A DNA stretch of 64,000 bases from an uncultured Acetatifactor sp. (GTDB taxonomy: Bacteria; Bacillota; Clostridia; Lachnospirales; Lachnospiraceae), in NCBI GenBank assembly GCA_910577235.1, contig CAJTMX010000010.1, forward strand, positions 49,831 to 113,830, written 5' to 3'. The notes under the pieces are model-generated. The model saw only the letters and a list, made by a program, of their open reading frames with translations, did not search any database and had not been told where the DNA came from. The position numbers and the translations under genes are program-made. Positions within the stretch are counted from its first letter, which is position 1; the number at the start of each line of letters is the position of its first letter. Below, in pieces: positions 49,589-58,224 of this stretch.

Positions 49589-50230
49589 ATGAACAAAAAT
49601 GCATTTAGACAGTTATCTTACGGCGTATATATAGTCAGTACCTGGGACGAGGGCAGAGCCACAGGATGCACGGCCAACAGCGCTATGCAGATCACATCGG
49701 AACCTGCAACGATCGCGGTAAGTATCAATCATGACAATTACACCAACGAGTGTGTTCAAAAGCTGGGGAAATTCGCCATATCCATACTGGGAGAGCATTC
49801 CGATCCCGGTACCATCGGCGTATTCGGTTTTCAGAGCGGCAGGGACAATAACAAGTTTGATCAGGTCAAGCCAATGATCAAGGGATACATGCCGGTGATC
49901 CAGGATGCCTGTGCCTATATCGTATGCGAAGTAGTGGACAAGCTAGAGACCGAAACTCATACCGTATTTCTGGGGAAAGTGGTGGACGCGGATATTCTCA
50001 ATCAGGATGATCCCATGACCTATACGTATTATCACAAAGTGATAAAAGGAAAAAGTCCCAAGGCGGCACCCACTTATATCCCAGAGGAACAGAAGGAGGA
50101 ATCCGGCCCCACCTATGTGTGCGGGGTGTGCGGCTATGAGTATCACGGAGACGTTCCTTTTGAGGAATTGCCGGACGATTATGTTTGTCCCGTATGCAAG
50201 CAGCCTAAGTCTGTGTTTCAGAAGAAGTGA
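49589..50230 (+). CDS. hrb: High-molecular-weight rubredoxin (flavin reductase-rubredoxin fusion)
   Basis: A 213-residue fusion. Residues 1-150 are an FMN-binding flavin reductase-like domain (FRQLSYGVYIVSTWDEGRAT, GCTANSAMQITSEP, FGFQSGRDNNKFD). Residues 165-213 are a rubredoxin with both iron-binding pairs, YVCGVCGYEYHGD and YVCPVCKQPKSVF. Known Hrb proteins pass electrons from NAD(P)H to flavodiiron proteins or other acceptors to remove oxygen or NO in anaerobes. Cytoplasmic. ATG 49589 follows AAGGAGACG. The last 26 bases overlap the 3' end of tadA on the other strand. Confidence 0.92.
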   Translation: MNKNAFRQLSYGVYIVSTWDEGRATGCTANSAMQITSEPATIAVSINHDNYTNECVQKLGKFAISILGEHSDPGTIGVFGFQSGRDNNKFDQVKPMIKGYMPVIQDACAYIVCEVVDKLETETHTVFLGKVVDADILNQDDPMTYTYYHKVIKGKSPKAAPTYIPEEQKEESGPTYVCGVCGYEYHGDVPFEELPDDYVCPVCKQPKSVFQKK

Positions 50231-50720
50231 TCCTGGCGGCTTTCTCCTGTTTGTTGCGTATGCGCAGTCTGGTAAAGAATTCTTTCAAAACAGCGCTGCA
50301 TTCCGCCTCCAACACGCCTCGGGTCACGGCAACCTGATGGTTAAACTGCGGCATCTCCAGAATGTTCAGAATGGAGCCGCCGCAGCCGGCCTTAGGGTTC
50401 ATACAGCCCATAACCACTTCGGGTATCCTCGCCTGAACGATAGCGCCTGCGCACATCTGGCAGGGTTCCAGAGTTACATAGAGAGTACAGCCCTCCAGAC
50501 GCCAATCTCCGATCTTTTTACTGGCTTTTCTGATAGCGGTGATCTCTGCATGGGCGAGGGTATTTTTATCGGTGTTGCGCCTGTTATATCCTCTTCCGAT
50601 AACCTTCCCCTCATGGACGATAACGCAGCCGATCGGGACCTCCCCCAGCTCCAACGCCCTGTGAGCCAATTTCAAGGCCATCCTCATATACTTTTCCTGC
50701 ACACTGACAATCCCGGCCAT
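50205..50720 (-). CDS. tadA: tRNA-specific adenosine deaminase
   Basis: A 171-residue zinc deaminase that makes inosine at the wobble position of tRNA-Arg(ACG). The zinc and proton-shuttle motif LAHAEITAI (HAE) and TLEPCQMCAGAIVQ (PCxxC) are both intact, as are VPIGCVIVHEGKVIGRGYN and NPKAGCGGSILNIL, which separate TadA from guanine deaminases. ATG 50720 has GGGAGG six bases upstream; a TTG at 50756 would give a longer form. The 3' end overlaps hrb convergently by 26 bases. Confidence 0.93.
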   Translation of the reverse strand: MAGIVSVQEKYMRMALKLAHRALELGEVPIGCVIVHEGKVIGRGYNRRNTDKNTLAHAEITAIRKASKKIGDWRLEGCTLYVTLEPCQMCAGAIVQARIPEVVMGCMNPKAGCGGSILNILEMPQFNHQVAVTRGVLEAECSAVLKEFFTRLRIRNKQEKAARITSSETQT

Positions 50721-50908
50721 GACCGCCTCCCTGTGTTCCTCCGCATAGTCAGACAATTGCGTAATCCATCAACTACCCACGCGATTCCGTATTGACCATG
50801 GGTGTCCCGTAACTATATCTGTATAGTACTTACACTTGTATCATTGTAGCTTACAACCGGCTAACCGTCAAGAAGGTAAGCGTCCCCTTCCGCTAATAAG
50901 GAGAGACC

Positions 50909-51604
50909 ATGAAAATCTACGGCATAAACAAAACCACACTCCTGGACTATCCCGGACACGTGGCCGCCACAATATTTACCGGAGGCTGCAATATGCGCTG
51001 TCCCTTTTGCCAGAACAGCGGCCTGGTACTGGCCCCCGAACAGCAGCCGGAAATCTCGGAGGACGAGGCGCTTACCTTTCTGAAAAAAAGAAAGGGCATT
51101 CTGGAAGGAGTATGCATCACGGGGGGTGAGCCTACGCTGCAGACAGATCTGGAGAGCTTTATCCGCCGTATCCGGGAACTGGGCTATCTGATAAAGTTGG
51201 ACACCAACGGCTACCGCCCCAAGGTGCTTGGGCATCTGCTGGACCGGGGACTGTTGGAGTATGTGGCCATGGATATCAAGGCGTCCAGGGAACGCTACGG
51301 CATTGCCTGCGGGCTGCCGGATATGGAGTTGGCACCCATAGAAGAGAGCGTGGAACTTCTGAAAAGCTCCCGGATAACCTACGAATTCCGAACCACGGTG
51401 GTAAAGGGCATTCACAGTCCGGAAGAATTCACCGCCATCGGACAATGGCTGCAGGGCTGCCGGACTTACTATTTGCAAAGCTATCGGGACAGCGATCAGG
51501 TAATGCGGCCCGGCTATGAGAGCTTTGATCCGGGAGAGCTGGAAAACATGCGGAAAAGGGCGGCTGAATACATACCGCAAACGGCCTTGCGGGGAGTGGA
51601 TTAA
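50909..51604 (+). CDS. nrdG: Anaerobic ribonucleotide reductase activating protein-like radical SAM enzyme
   Basis: A 231-residue radical SAM protein. The N-terminus KTTLLDYPGHVAATIFTGGC and CNMRCPFCQNSG (CxxxCxxC) match the NrdG-type activases that form the glycyl radical in anaerobic NTP reductases. CITGGEPTLQTDLESF and LVEYVAMDIKAS-like downstream strands are also present. No nrdD gene lies next to it, so activation of another glycyl-radical enzyme is possible. GGAGAG precedes ATG 50909. The upstream 150 bases contain several TATA-like hexamers, but no promoter that I would defend. Confidence 0.85.
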   Translation: MKIYGINKTTLLDYPGHVAATIFTGGCNMRCPFCQNSGLVLAPEQQPEISEDEALTFLKKRKGILEGVCITGGEPTLQTDLESFIRRIRELGYLIKLDTNGYRPKVLGHLLDRGLLEYVAMDIKASRERYGIACGLPDMELAPIEESVELLKSSRITYEFRTTVVKGIHSPEEFTAIGQWLQGCRTYYLQSYRDSDQVMRPGYESFDPGELENMRKRAAEYIPQTALRGVD

Positions 51605-51664
51605 AAACAGGGGAACCTATGGAGAAAAACAGGAATATTATGCTAATAAGTCTATGTTTAGCAG

Positions 51665-52315
51665 GTGATGATATTCTTGGATACTCTGAGGATGGTATTG
51701 GAGGCCGCGGCAATAGCGTCCGCGCTGTCGGTAGATGCCTTTGTGGCGGGTCTGGCCTACGGCGCCAGGCAGATACGGCTGCCCTGGCGCTCCACGCTGG
51801 TGATCAACCTGATCTGTAGCGCCATCGTGGGGCTGTCTCTGGGGCTGGGCAGCCTGGCCGCCCTGTTTCTGTCCCCCGGTCTGCGCCGGGGACTGTGTTT
51901 CGGCGTACTGTTTGCGCTGGGCCTGGTAAAGCTGTTGGACGGAATCACCCGGTGGGCCATACGCAGATATGGCAATCTTGACGGCCGGCTGGGATTTTCG
52001 CTTTTCAGCCTGCGCTTTGTATTACATGTATATGCGGACCCCGTGGCGGTAGACCTGGATCATTCCAAAACGATCTCGGTGGCGGAGGCGGCCTCTCTGG
52101 CACTGGCTCTGTCTCTGGACGGCGCGGCAGCAGGATTCGGAGCCGCCATGGGCCAGGTGAGCGTTCCGGCGGTGGTGACGGCCTCACTGATCGCAAATCA
52201 GCTCACTCTGATGCTGGGGTCCTGGTTGGGCGAGAGATTGTCGCGAAAACTTGGTATATCCCTTGGGTGGCTGAGCGGCGTGATCCTGTTGATTTTAGCC
52301 TTCTGCAAGCTGTGA
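51665..52315 (+). CDS. ytaF: YtaF-type sporulation membrane protein (MntP-like)
   Basis: A membrane protein of about 216 residues with six helices in two halves. Each half carries the MntP-type signature: ASALSVDAFVAGLAYGARQI and LALSLDGAAAGFGAAMG. Between them is DPVAVDLDHSKTISVAEA, an acidic loop typical of YtaF. YtaF is annotated as a sporulation membrane protein in Clostridia and Bacilli, and MntP relatives export manganese; the substrate of YtaF is unproven. The start is GTG 51665 or ATG 51668. The 175 bases after the stop hold several short GC-rich inverted repeats and no gene. Confidence 0.82.
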   Translation: MMIFLDTLRMVLEAAAIASALSVDAFVAGLAYGARQIRLPWRSTLVINLICSAIVGLSLGLGSLAALFLSPGLRRGLCFGVLFALGLVKLLDGITRWAIRRYGNLDGRLGFSLFSLRFVLHVYADPVAVDLDHSKTISVAEAASLALALSLDGAAAGFGAAMGQVSVPAVVTASLIANQLTLMLGSWLGERLSRKLGISLGWLSGVILLILAFCKL

Positions 52316-52490
52316 ATAACTTTTTGAGGGAGAGTGTGCCCTACGGCGCACATGATATACGCCGGGGATGACATCGGCGCTATCTCCGGACAGATTGCCC
52401 GGAAGTCGCGCCGAGGCTATGCCGGGTCCGGCAAAGAAACCCAAAACGGCATGAATCCCCAGAGAATAGACCGAGGAGAGGAACGGAGAT

Positions 52491-53015
52491 ATGCTGAGAT
52501 TGAGACCATACAAAAATACGGATGCGGAAACAATAGTCCAGTGGTTGGAAGACGAGAGGACATTTCGTTTTTGGTGCGCTGATAAATACAGCCGTTTTCC
52601 CGTCAGCGATGTTGAAATGAACGATTATTACCTGGCCCGGGAGTGCATATATCCCATGACAGCGGAGGACGAAGAGGGTATAGCCGGGCATCTGACACTG
52701 CGCTATGAGAACAGTGAACTGACAGATATCCGTCTGGGATTTGTGATCGTAGATCCTGCAAGAAGGGGTAGAGGATACGGCAGAGAGCTGGTGCGGCTGG
52801 CCGCCAAGTACGCTTTTATTTTCATGGGAGCAGAGAAAGTTGGCCTGTCGGTATTTGAAAATAATACCCGCGCCCACGCCTGTTATCTGTCGGCGGGTTT
52901 TCGGGATGTCACAGACCGGGTATACAGGCCCTATACATACAAGGGCGAGGAGTGGTATTGCCGCAATCTGGAGATGGACGGCGACAGGGCGGGCAAAGAG
53001 GGCCTTATCACATGA
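52491..53015 (+). CDS. GNAT-family N-acetyltransferase
   Basis: A 174-residue GNAT enzyme of the RimJ/RimL-like acetyltransferase-3 subgroup. LRLRPYKNTDAETIVQWLED at the start, LGFVIVDPARRGRGYGRELV (acetyl-CoA pyrophosphate loop, RxxGxG), and GLSVFENNTRAHACYLSAGF at the C-terminal side are all characteristic. The target may be a protein N-terminus, a small amine or an antibiotic; it cannot be told apart here. The start follows GGAACGGAGAT. The stop overlaps the next start as ATGA, which suggests coupled translation. Confidence 0.85.
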   Translation: MLRLRPYKNTDAETIVQWLEDERTFRFWCADKYSRFPVSDVEMNDYYLARECIYPMTAEDEEGIAGHLTLRYENSELTDIRLGFVIVDPARRGRGYGRELVRLAAKYAFIFMGAEKVGLSVFENNTRAHACYLSAGFRDVTDRVYRPYTYKGEEWYCRNLEMDGDRAGKEGLIT

Positions 53016-54304
53016 ACAAATCTCACAGCATACGGAAAAACTTTACCAGGCGGGACAAAAACTCCAGAACTATTTTACTGTGTGAAATGCTGGAATATCA
53101 CAATGTGTTTCTGGAGGCCGCGTTCCGGGCGGACGGCTATTCTTTTGAGGTGCTGAAAAATGAGGTGCAGGACATAACCCGGACGCTGCGCTATATCAGC
53201 AATGATTATTGTTATCCTACCGTGCTTATCATTGCACAGTTCATGGAGTATCTGGAGAGCGGGGAGCGTCGTCCGGAGGAAGTGGCTTTTATGGAGCCCC
53301 AGGCCGGAGGCTCCTGCCGGGCGGGCAATATCTATAATCTGCTCCAGCGAGTCCTGTACAAAAAACACTGCCGGGGCTTGGAGGGATATAGCGATATACC
53401 GGTGATATCCCTCAATTTTTCCGGGGAGGAAAAGCATTCGGGATTTCGTATCACCTCCCGGCTGTTGTTTGGCGCGATCTCGGCGGTATGCTACGGAGAC
53501 CTGATCATGTGTCTGTATCAACAGACGAAACCCTACGAGGTTAATCCCGGGGAGACAGACCTGGTGCGGGCAGAGGTGGAGGAAATACTGTGCAGGGATA
53601 TCCGGGCACACAAAAACGGACGTAAATCCCGGGCGCGGGCATACCGCTATGCCATAGAACGTTTCCGAAAGATTGAGACGCGGCGTGAGAAAAAGCGGCG
53701 AGTGGGAATAACCGGCGAGATATATATGAAATTTTCCAGACTGGGCAACGACGATATCGAGAGCTTTATCCTGAAACAAGGTTATGAACCCTATAGCGGC
53801 GGTTTTATTAACTACTGTATTTATCTGGTGGACACCGAGAGGTATAAGGCGCAACGGTATGGGAAAGGAAAAACGGTTCGCCGCGTGACGGAGAAGAAAC
53901 TGTATGATACGGTGCTCCGCTACCTGTGCAAGGTCCAGAAAGAATTGTATGCCTGTGTGGCGGAGAGCCGGCACTTTGACACGGATCTGGATTTTGCGCG
54001 GTTGAAGGAAAAGGCGGCGGACATTCTTGACTATGGGTGTAATACAGGCGACGGCTGGCTCATTGCGGCCGAGGCGGCGCAGTATGTGGAAAAAGGCTGT
54101 GAAAGCGTGCTGATCCTGCATCCTTTTGGATGTCTGGTGAGCCATGTGTGTGAGCGGGGAATTCTGCATGAACTTCACCGACGCTGTCCAAATGTCAGTA
54201 TTCAGACCATAGAATATGACTACGATCAGAGCAAGACTTTGCGGGAGAGCCGGATTCTGCTGGCGCTACAGGGGGACAGGCCAATACCCTATGATCGGTC
54301 TTGA
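53012..54304 (+). CDS. 2-hydroxyacyl-CoA dehydratase activase-related protein
   Basis: A 430-residue protein similar to the C-terminal parts of large acyl-CoA dehydratase activase (HgdC/DUF2229-type) proteins but without the ASKHA ATPase domain. VGITGEIYMKFSRLGNDDIE followed by LKQGYEPYSGGFINYCIY matches the subunit-like domain. CLVSHVCERG and SIQTIEYDYDQS near the end resemble conserved cysteine and acidic motifs of that family. Function is not established. It overlaps the acetyltransferase gene by four bases at ATGA. It might assemble iron-sulphur clusters on, or interact with, a glycyl-radical or dehydratase system, but no partner is nearby. Confidence 0.65.
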   Translation: MNKSHSIRKNFTRRDKNSRTILLCEMLEYHNVFLEAAFRADGYSFEVLKNEVQDITRTLRYISNDYCYPTVLIIAQFMEYLESGERRPEEVAFMEPQAGGSCRAGNIYNLLQRVLYKKHCRGLEGYSDIPVISLNFSGEEKHSGFRITSRLLFGAISAVCYGDLIMCLYQQTKPYEVNPGETDLVRAEVEEILCRDIRAHKNGRKSRARAYRYAIERFRKIETRREKKRRVGITGEIYMKFSRLGNDDIESFILKQGYEPYSGGFINYCIYLVDTERYKAQRYGKGKTVRRVTEKKLYDTVLRYLCKVQKELYACVAESRHFDTDLDFARLKEKAADILDYGCNTGDGWLIAAEAAQYVEKGCESVLILHPFGCLVSHVCERGILHELHRRCPNVSIQTIEYDYDQSKTLRESRILLALQGDRPIPYDRS

Positions 54305-54376
54305 CGGTGGGAAAGCCGCCATGTTACAATCTATATAAATAAGTCGGAGCAACTTTGCAGAAAGGAATGATTTCTT

Positions 54377-55075
54377 ATGAAAAAAGGAAAAAGTACCTAT
54401 CAGTTTCCCATCAATGTGGACCCGAATCTGGCTCATCAGACGATTATGAACTGGCTGGGAGCCAACAGCTTTGAATTGAAGGAGAAGGACGGCAACCACT
54501 ATTATCAGTACTATGATCCCGTTGTGGGCCGGCGGCTGTTTGAGTTTTACATACAGACGGGGATGGTAACCATCCATGCCTATATAGGAAAATATAAAAA
54601 GCCTTATCTGCTGGATGACAGTTTTGCCGGTGCCATGCCCAAATCCGCGTACAAGCAGATTCTGGACCCCTTGTTTCGGACGCTGGCATCCTACAACACT
54701 CCTGGGGGCGCAGCCCCGGCACAACCGGGACCCAACATGACCCAGAATGATCCCTATAATATACAGCCCACTGCCAGCCAGGTCTCCGGAGGTACGCCGC
54801 AGCCCCAAGTCGGCAAATATGAGGATTTTTCGGCGGCATCAAATAAAAGTAATGAAAAATACGCCGTTATCGGTTTTATAATGTCTATTGTAGGCCTGTT
54901 GTTCTCCTTTGTGGGATACACATTCGGCATTTTGCTGTATTTGCTGGAGTTCTATTTCGCCGCCTGCGGCATAAGGACCAAGAAAAAGGGTTTCGCCATA
55001 GCCACTTTTGTGCTGGCAGGCCTGTCCGTTGTGATCTTGGTGATATCTGTGTTTATGCAGGTTTTGCTGTCATAG
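54377..55075 (+). CDS. Membrane protein with N-terminal soluble domain, unknown
   Basis: A 232-residue protein. Residues 1-110 are soluble and beta-rich (YQFPINVDPNLAHQTIMNWL, YYDPVVGRRLFEFYIQTGMV). A Pro/Gln-rich linker of about 50 residues follows. Two C-terminal helices with a short loop (GFIMSIVGLLFSFVGYTFGI, FVLAGLSVVILVISVFMQV) resemble the DUF4190-type membrane tail. No catalytic motif or signal peptide is seen. AAAGGA precedes ATG 54377. The gene ends with TAG and is followed by a terminator-like hairpin about 125 bases later. Confidence 0.7.
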   Translation: MKKGKSTYQFPINVDPNLAHQTIMNWLGANSFELKEKDGNHYYQYYDPVVGRRLFEFYIQTGMVTIHAYIGKYKKPYLLDDSFAGAMPKSAYKQILDPLFRTLASYNTPGGAAPAQPGPNMTQNDPYNIQPTASQVSGGTPQPQVGKYEDFSAASNKSNEKYAVIGFIMSIVGLLFSFVGYTFGILLYLLEFYFAACGIRTKKKGFAIATFVLAGLSVVILVISVFMQVLLS

Positions 55076-55199
55076 TCTGATATCGTAAAAGGAGGGCTGC
55101 CTGACAAAGTTTGGGCCGCTGATCTGCTGGCAATGAACGCCTTCGGCGAGACCGACAATGAGACTCCAATAAAGGACCTCTGATAAAAAATCCGTTTGG

Positions 55200-55229
55200 G
55201 GCACCCGGTACTGCAGCCGGGTGCCTTAT
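55200..55229 (+). terminator. Terminator-like hairpin
   Basis: A nine-base-pair perfect stem, GGCACCCGG with CCGGGTGCC, has a short loop and is followed by TTATTATAT. It most likely ends the transcript of the membrane protein gene upstream. Confidence 0.7.
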
Positions 55230-55277
55230 TATATGCAGCTTTATATATTTTAGAAGTTTCGCACACCAGCCTTTCCG

Positions 55278-55308
55278 ATAAAAAAAGCCCTGAAAAATCA
55301 AGGCTTTT
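55278..55308 (-). terminator. Terminator of tRNA-Ser
   Basis: On the minus strand AAAGCCTTGA pairs with TCAGGGCTTT (one mismatch or G-U) and is followed by a T run. It lies six bases after the tRNA's 3' end and is the natural end of that transcript. Confidence 0.75.
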
Positions 55309-55313
55309 GGCAG

Positions 55314-55399
55314 CGGAGCCGGAGGGATTCGAACCCTCGTGCCCCGGAGGGCTAACGCATTTCGAGTGCGCCCCGTTATGACCGCTTCGATACGGCTCC
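55314..55399 (-). tRNA. tRNA-Ser (CGA anticodon)
   Basis: The minus strand folds into a class II tRNA. The acceptor stem is GGAGCCG with CGGCTCC, the anticodon loop is CTCGAAA with anticodon CGA (reads UCG serine codons), and there is a long variable arm (GTTAGCCCTCCGGGGC region) and a GGTTCGAATCC T-loop. The long variable arm identifies tRNA-Ser. Discriminator is G; CCA is not encoded. The reading frame that crosses it on the plus strand is spurious. Confidence 0.95.
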
Positions 55400-55465
55400 G
55401 TATATTACGTTACCTATTCTATAATATTACGGCACGTTTGGCAAGTGATATTTTTCCATTAAGGC

Positions 55466-55494
55466 TTGTTCAGGGAAAAGATTTGGGGTATAAT
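55466..55494 (+). promoter_or_regulatory. Promoter of the phosphofructokinase gene
   Basis: TTGTTC at 55466-55471, 17 bases, and a perfect TATAAT at 55489-55494. The start codon lies 58 bases further on. This also shows that in-frame ATGs upstream of 55494 cannot be used. Confidence 0.78.
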
Positions 55495-55551
55495 TACCGT
55501 ATTGAACCACAGCACAACGAAATAGACAAGTGTGAAACGGAGGAACAGGAT

Positions 55552-56625
55552 ATGAAGAGAATCGGTATGTTGACCAGCGGCGGCGACTGTCAGGCGCTGA
55601 ATGCCGCTATGAGAGGGGTCGTAAAGACTCTGGCGAACTCAAGAGAAAAGGTAGAGATCTACGGTTTCCTCGACGGCTATAAGGGATTGATCTACAGCAA
55701 CTTCCAGATGCTGACAGGTAAGGACTTTTCCGGTATTCTGACCAAGGGCGGCACGATTCTGGGAACATCCCGCACTCCTTTTAAGACGATTCACGAGCCG
55801 GATGATAACGGCGTGGACAAAGTTGAATCCATGAAACAGACTTATCATAAGCTGCAGCTGGACTGCCTGGTGATCCTGGGTGGCAACGGTACCCACAAGA
55901 CCGCCAACCTGCTGCGTGAAGAGGGATTGAACGTGGTCACACTGCCCAAGACCATCGACAACGATCTGTGGGGAACCGACATGACTTTCGGTTTCCAGAG
56001 CGCCGTCAATATCGCCACAGATGCCATCGACTGTATACACACTACGGCGGCGTCTCACGGCCGCGTATTTATCGTGGAGGTCATGGGGCACAAAGTGGGA
56101 TGGCTGACGTTGAATGCGGGTATGGCAGGCGGCGCTGATATTATTTTGCTGCCTGAGATCCCCTATGACATAGACAAGGTGATCGACAAGATCGAGGAGA
56201 GGGACAAAAACGGCAGCCGCTTTACCATTATCGCCGTGGCGGAGGGCGCGATCTCCAAGGCGGACGCCAAGCTGTCCAAGAAAGAATACAAGAAAAAGAT
56301 GGAGAAATATCCCTATCCTTCCGTCTCCTACGAGGTGGCAGCCAGGATTCAGGAAAAGACAGGACGTGAGGTTCGCGTGACAGTTCCCGGCCATATGCAG
56401 AGAGGCGGCAGTCCCTGTCCCTATGACAGAGTCTTTGCGAGCCGTCTGGGCGCGGAGGCAGGAAAAATGATACTGGACGGACAGTACGGCTTTATGGTGG
56501 GATATAAGAACCGTGAGATCGTCCGCGTACCGCTGGAGGAAGTGGCGGGTAAGTTAAAGACGGTAGCACCGGACGCCGCCATTGTGAAGGAGGCCAAGCT
56601 GCTGGGAATAAGCTTTGGAGATTGA
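55552..56625 (+). CDS. pfkA: 6-phosphofructokinase
   Basis: A 357-residue phosphofructokinase, the committed step of glycolysis. MLTSGGDCQALNAAMRGVV is the N-terminal phosphate-binding motif, and the fructose-6-phosphate loop is TLPKTIDNDLWGTDMTFGFQ. MGHKVGWLT and HMQRGGSPCPYDR are also present. Two positions are telling. PKTIDND has Lys where classical ATP-PFKs have Gly. The GGDG motif reads GGNGT near residue 110, with Asn in place of the usual metal-binding Asp. The phosphoryl donor (ATP or pyrophosphate) is therefore uncertain. ATG 55552 follows GGAGGAACAGG. Confidence 0.92.
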   Translation: MKRIGMLTSGGDCQALNAAMRGVVKTLANSREKVEIYGFLDGYKGLIYSNFQMLTGKDFSGILTKGGTILGTSRTPFKTIHEPDDNGVDKVESMKQTYHKLQLDCLVILGGNGTHKTANLLREEGLNVVTLPKTIDNDLWGTDMTFGFQSAVNIATDAIDCIHTTAASHGRVFIVEVMGHKVGWLTLNAGMAGGADIILLPEIPYDIDKVIDKIEERDKNGSRFTIIAVAEGAISKADAKLSKKEYKKKMEKYPYPSVSYEVAARIQEKTGREVRVTVPGHMQRGGSPCPYDRVFASRLGAEAGKMILDGQYGFMVGYKNREIVRVPLEEVAGKLKTVAPDAAIVKEAKLLGISFGD

Positions 56626-56629
56626 GTAG

Positions 56630-58201
56630 ATGTCATATACAGCGCTATATCGTAAATTCCGCCCCGATACTTTCGCGGATGTAAAGGGGCAGGATCATAT
56701 TGTGACAACCCTGAAAAATCAGATCCGGGCAAACCGCATAGGCCACGCTTATCTGTTCACCGGGACCAGAGGAACCGGCAAGACCAGCGTAGCCAAGATA
56801 TTTGCCCGCACCGTTAATTGCGAGAAACCAACCGGGGAAGGCCCCTGTGGGGAATGTGCGATCTGCCGCGCCATCGCGGCGGGAGCCAGCATGAATGTGA
56901 TAGAGATAGACGCCGCATCCAACAACGGCGTGGACAATATCCGTGAGATCGTGGAGGAAGTCTCCTACTCCCCGGCGGAGGGCAGATACAAGGTCTATAT
57001 CATTGACGAGGTGCATATGTTGTCCATAGGCGCGTTTAACGCGCTGCTCAAGACGCTGGAGGAGCCCCCGTCCTATGTGATCTTTATACTGGCCACAACA
57101 GAGGTACACAAGCTGCCCATCACAATACTGTCCAGATGCCAGCGCTATGACTTTAAGAGAATCACCATCGACACCATCGCCGACAGAATGCGGCAGCTGA
57201 CGGAAGTGGAGCAGGTGCGGGTGGAGGAGAAAGCGCTGCGCTACATTGCTAAGGTGGCGGACGGCTCCATGCGGGACGCTCTGAGTCTGCTGGATCAATG
57301 CATCGCCTTTCATCTGGGAAATGAGCTGACTTACGACAAGGTATTGGACGTGCTGGGAGCGGTGGACACGGAAGTGTTCAGCCGCCTGCTGCGGTACGTG
57401 CTGGAGAGGGATGTGCCGGGCTGCATACAGCTCCTGGAAGATATCGTTATGCAGGGCCGGGAACTGACCCAGTTTGTCACGGATTTTACTTGGTATCTGC
57501 GCAATCTGATGCTGGTGCAGTCCTCAGACAATCTGGAAGACGTCATTGACATGTCCTCGGATAATCTGGCGCGCCTGAAAGAGGAGGCCGCTATGGCGGA
57601 CATGAACAGTATCGTCCGCTATATCCGCATTTTTTCCGAGTTGTCGGGACAGATCCGGTATGCCAGTCAAAAGCGCATACTGGTGGAGATCGCCTTGATA
57701 AAGCTGTGTAAGCCCGGTATGGAGATTTCCCAGGAGGCGCTTTTGGAGCGGATCAGAGACGTGGAGGACAAGGTGGAAAAGGGCGTTGCGGTACTGCCTG
57801 GGGGGTACGCGCCGGGACAGACGGCGGGAGCGCCTCCCATGAGCGGCGGATCAAAGCCCAGGCCTCAGCGTCCTCAGGCCATTCCGGATGATGTTAAAGA
57901 GGCAGTCAGCAGATGGCCAGTTATCGTAGGTAACACGGAAAACCCCATGAGAGTGCATCTAAAGGATGCGGTTCCCAGTCTGGGCGCGGACGGCCATCTG
58001 ATGCTGGTGCTGAAAGACGGGGTGGCATCGGATTATTTTACCCAGCATCCCCAGAATAAAGAGCAGTTGGAAAATCTGATCGCGGACCAGATCGGCAAAG
58101 AGATAGAGGTAAATATCCAGGTGGCAGGAAACCAGCAGGAGATGGAAGAAACTTATTATGATCTGCGTCAGATCAATATGGAGATAGAGGAAGAAGAATA
58201 A
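56630..58201 (+). CDS. dnaX: DNA polymerase III subunits gamma/tau
   Basis: A 523-residue clamp-loader ATPase. YTALYRKFRPDTFADVKGQD is the family start, and Walker A is FTGTRGTGKTSVA. Four cysteines (CEK...CGECAIC) form the zinc module, VYIIDEVHMLS is Walker B (DExH), LKTLEEPPSYVIF is the SRC-adjacent stretch and LSRCQRYDF the arginine finger. After the collar domain there is a short Pro/Gly-rich linker and a 130-residue C-terminal domain. It starts five bases after the pfk stop and heads the dnaX-ybaB-recR group. No slippery heptamer for a gamma form was looked for in detail. Confidence 0.97.
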   Translation: MSYTALYRKFRPDTFADVKGQDHIVTTLKNQIRANRIGHAYLFTGTRGTGKTSVAKIFARTVNCEKPTGEGPCGECAICRAIAAGASMNVIEIDAASNNGVDNIREIVEEVSYSPAEGRYKVYIIDEVHMLSIGAFNALLKTLEEPPSYVIFILATTEVHKLPITILSRCQRYDFKRITIDTIADRMRQLTEVEQVRVEEKALRYIAKVADGSMRDALSLLDQCIAFHLGNELTYDKVLDVLGAVDTEVFSRLLRYVLERDVPGCIQLLEDIVMQGRELTQFVTDFTWYLRNLMLVQSSDNLEDVIDMSSDNLARLKEEAAMADMNSIVRYIRIFSELSGQIRYASQKRILVEIALIKLCKPGMEISQEALLERIRDVEDKVEKGVAVLPGGYAPGQTAGAPPMSGGSKPRPQRPQAIPDDVKEAVSRWPVIVGNTENPMRVHLKDAVPSLGADGHLMLVLKDGVASDYFTQHPQNKEQLENLIADQIGKEIEVNIQVAGNQQEMEETYYDLRQINMEIEEEE

Positions 58202-58224
58202 ACAGAAAGCGGAGGAACGGACCC

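Noticed and set aside
53075..54178. 367-codon antisense frame
   Set aside because: It has no ribosome site, unlikely composition, and lies wholly opposite a gene with good codon use and a coupled start.
55339..55551. Extended N-terminus for phosphofructokinase starting at 55339
   Set aside because: It would be coded by the antisense of tRNA-Ser and lies upstream of the TATAAT promoter; the family start matches ATG 55552.
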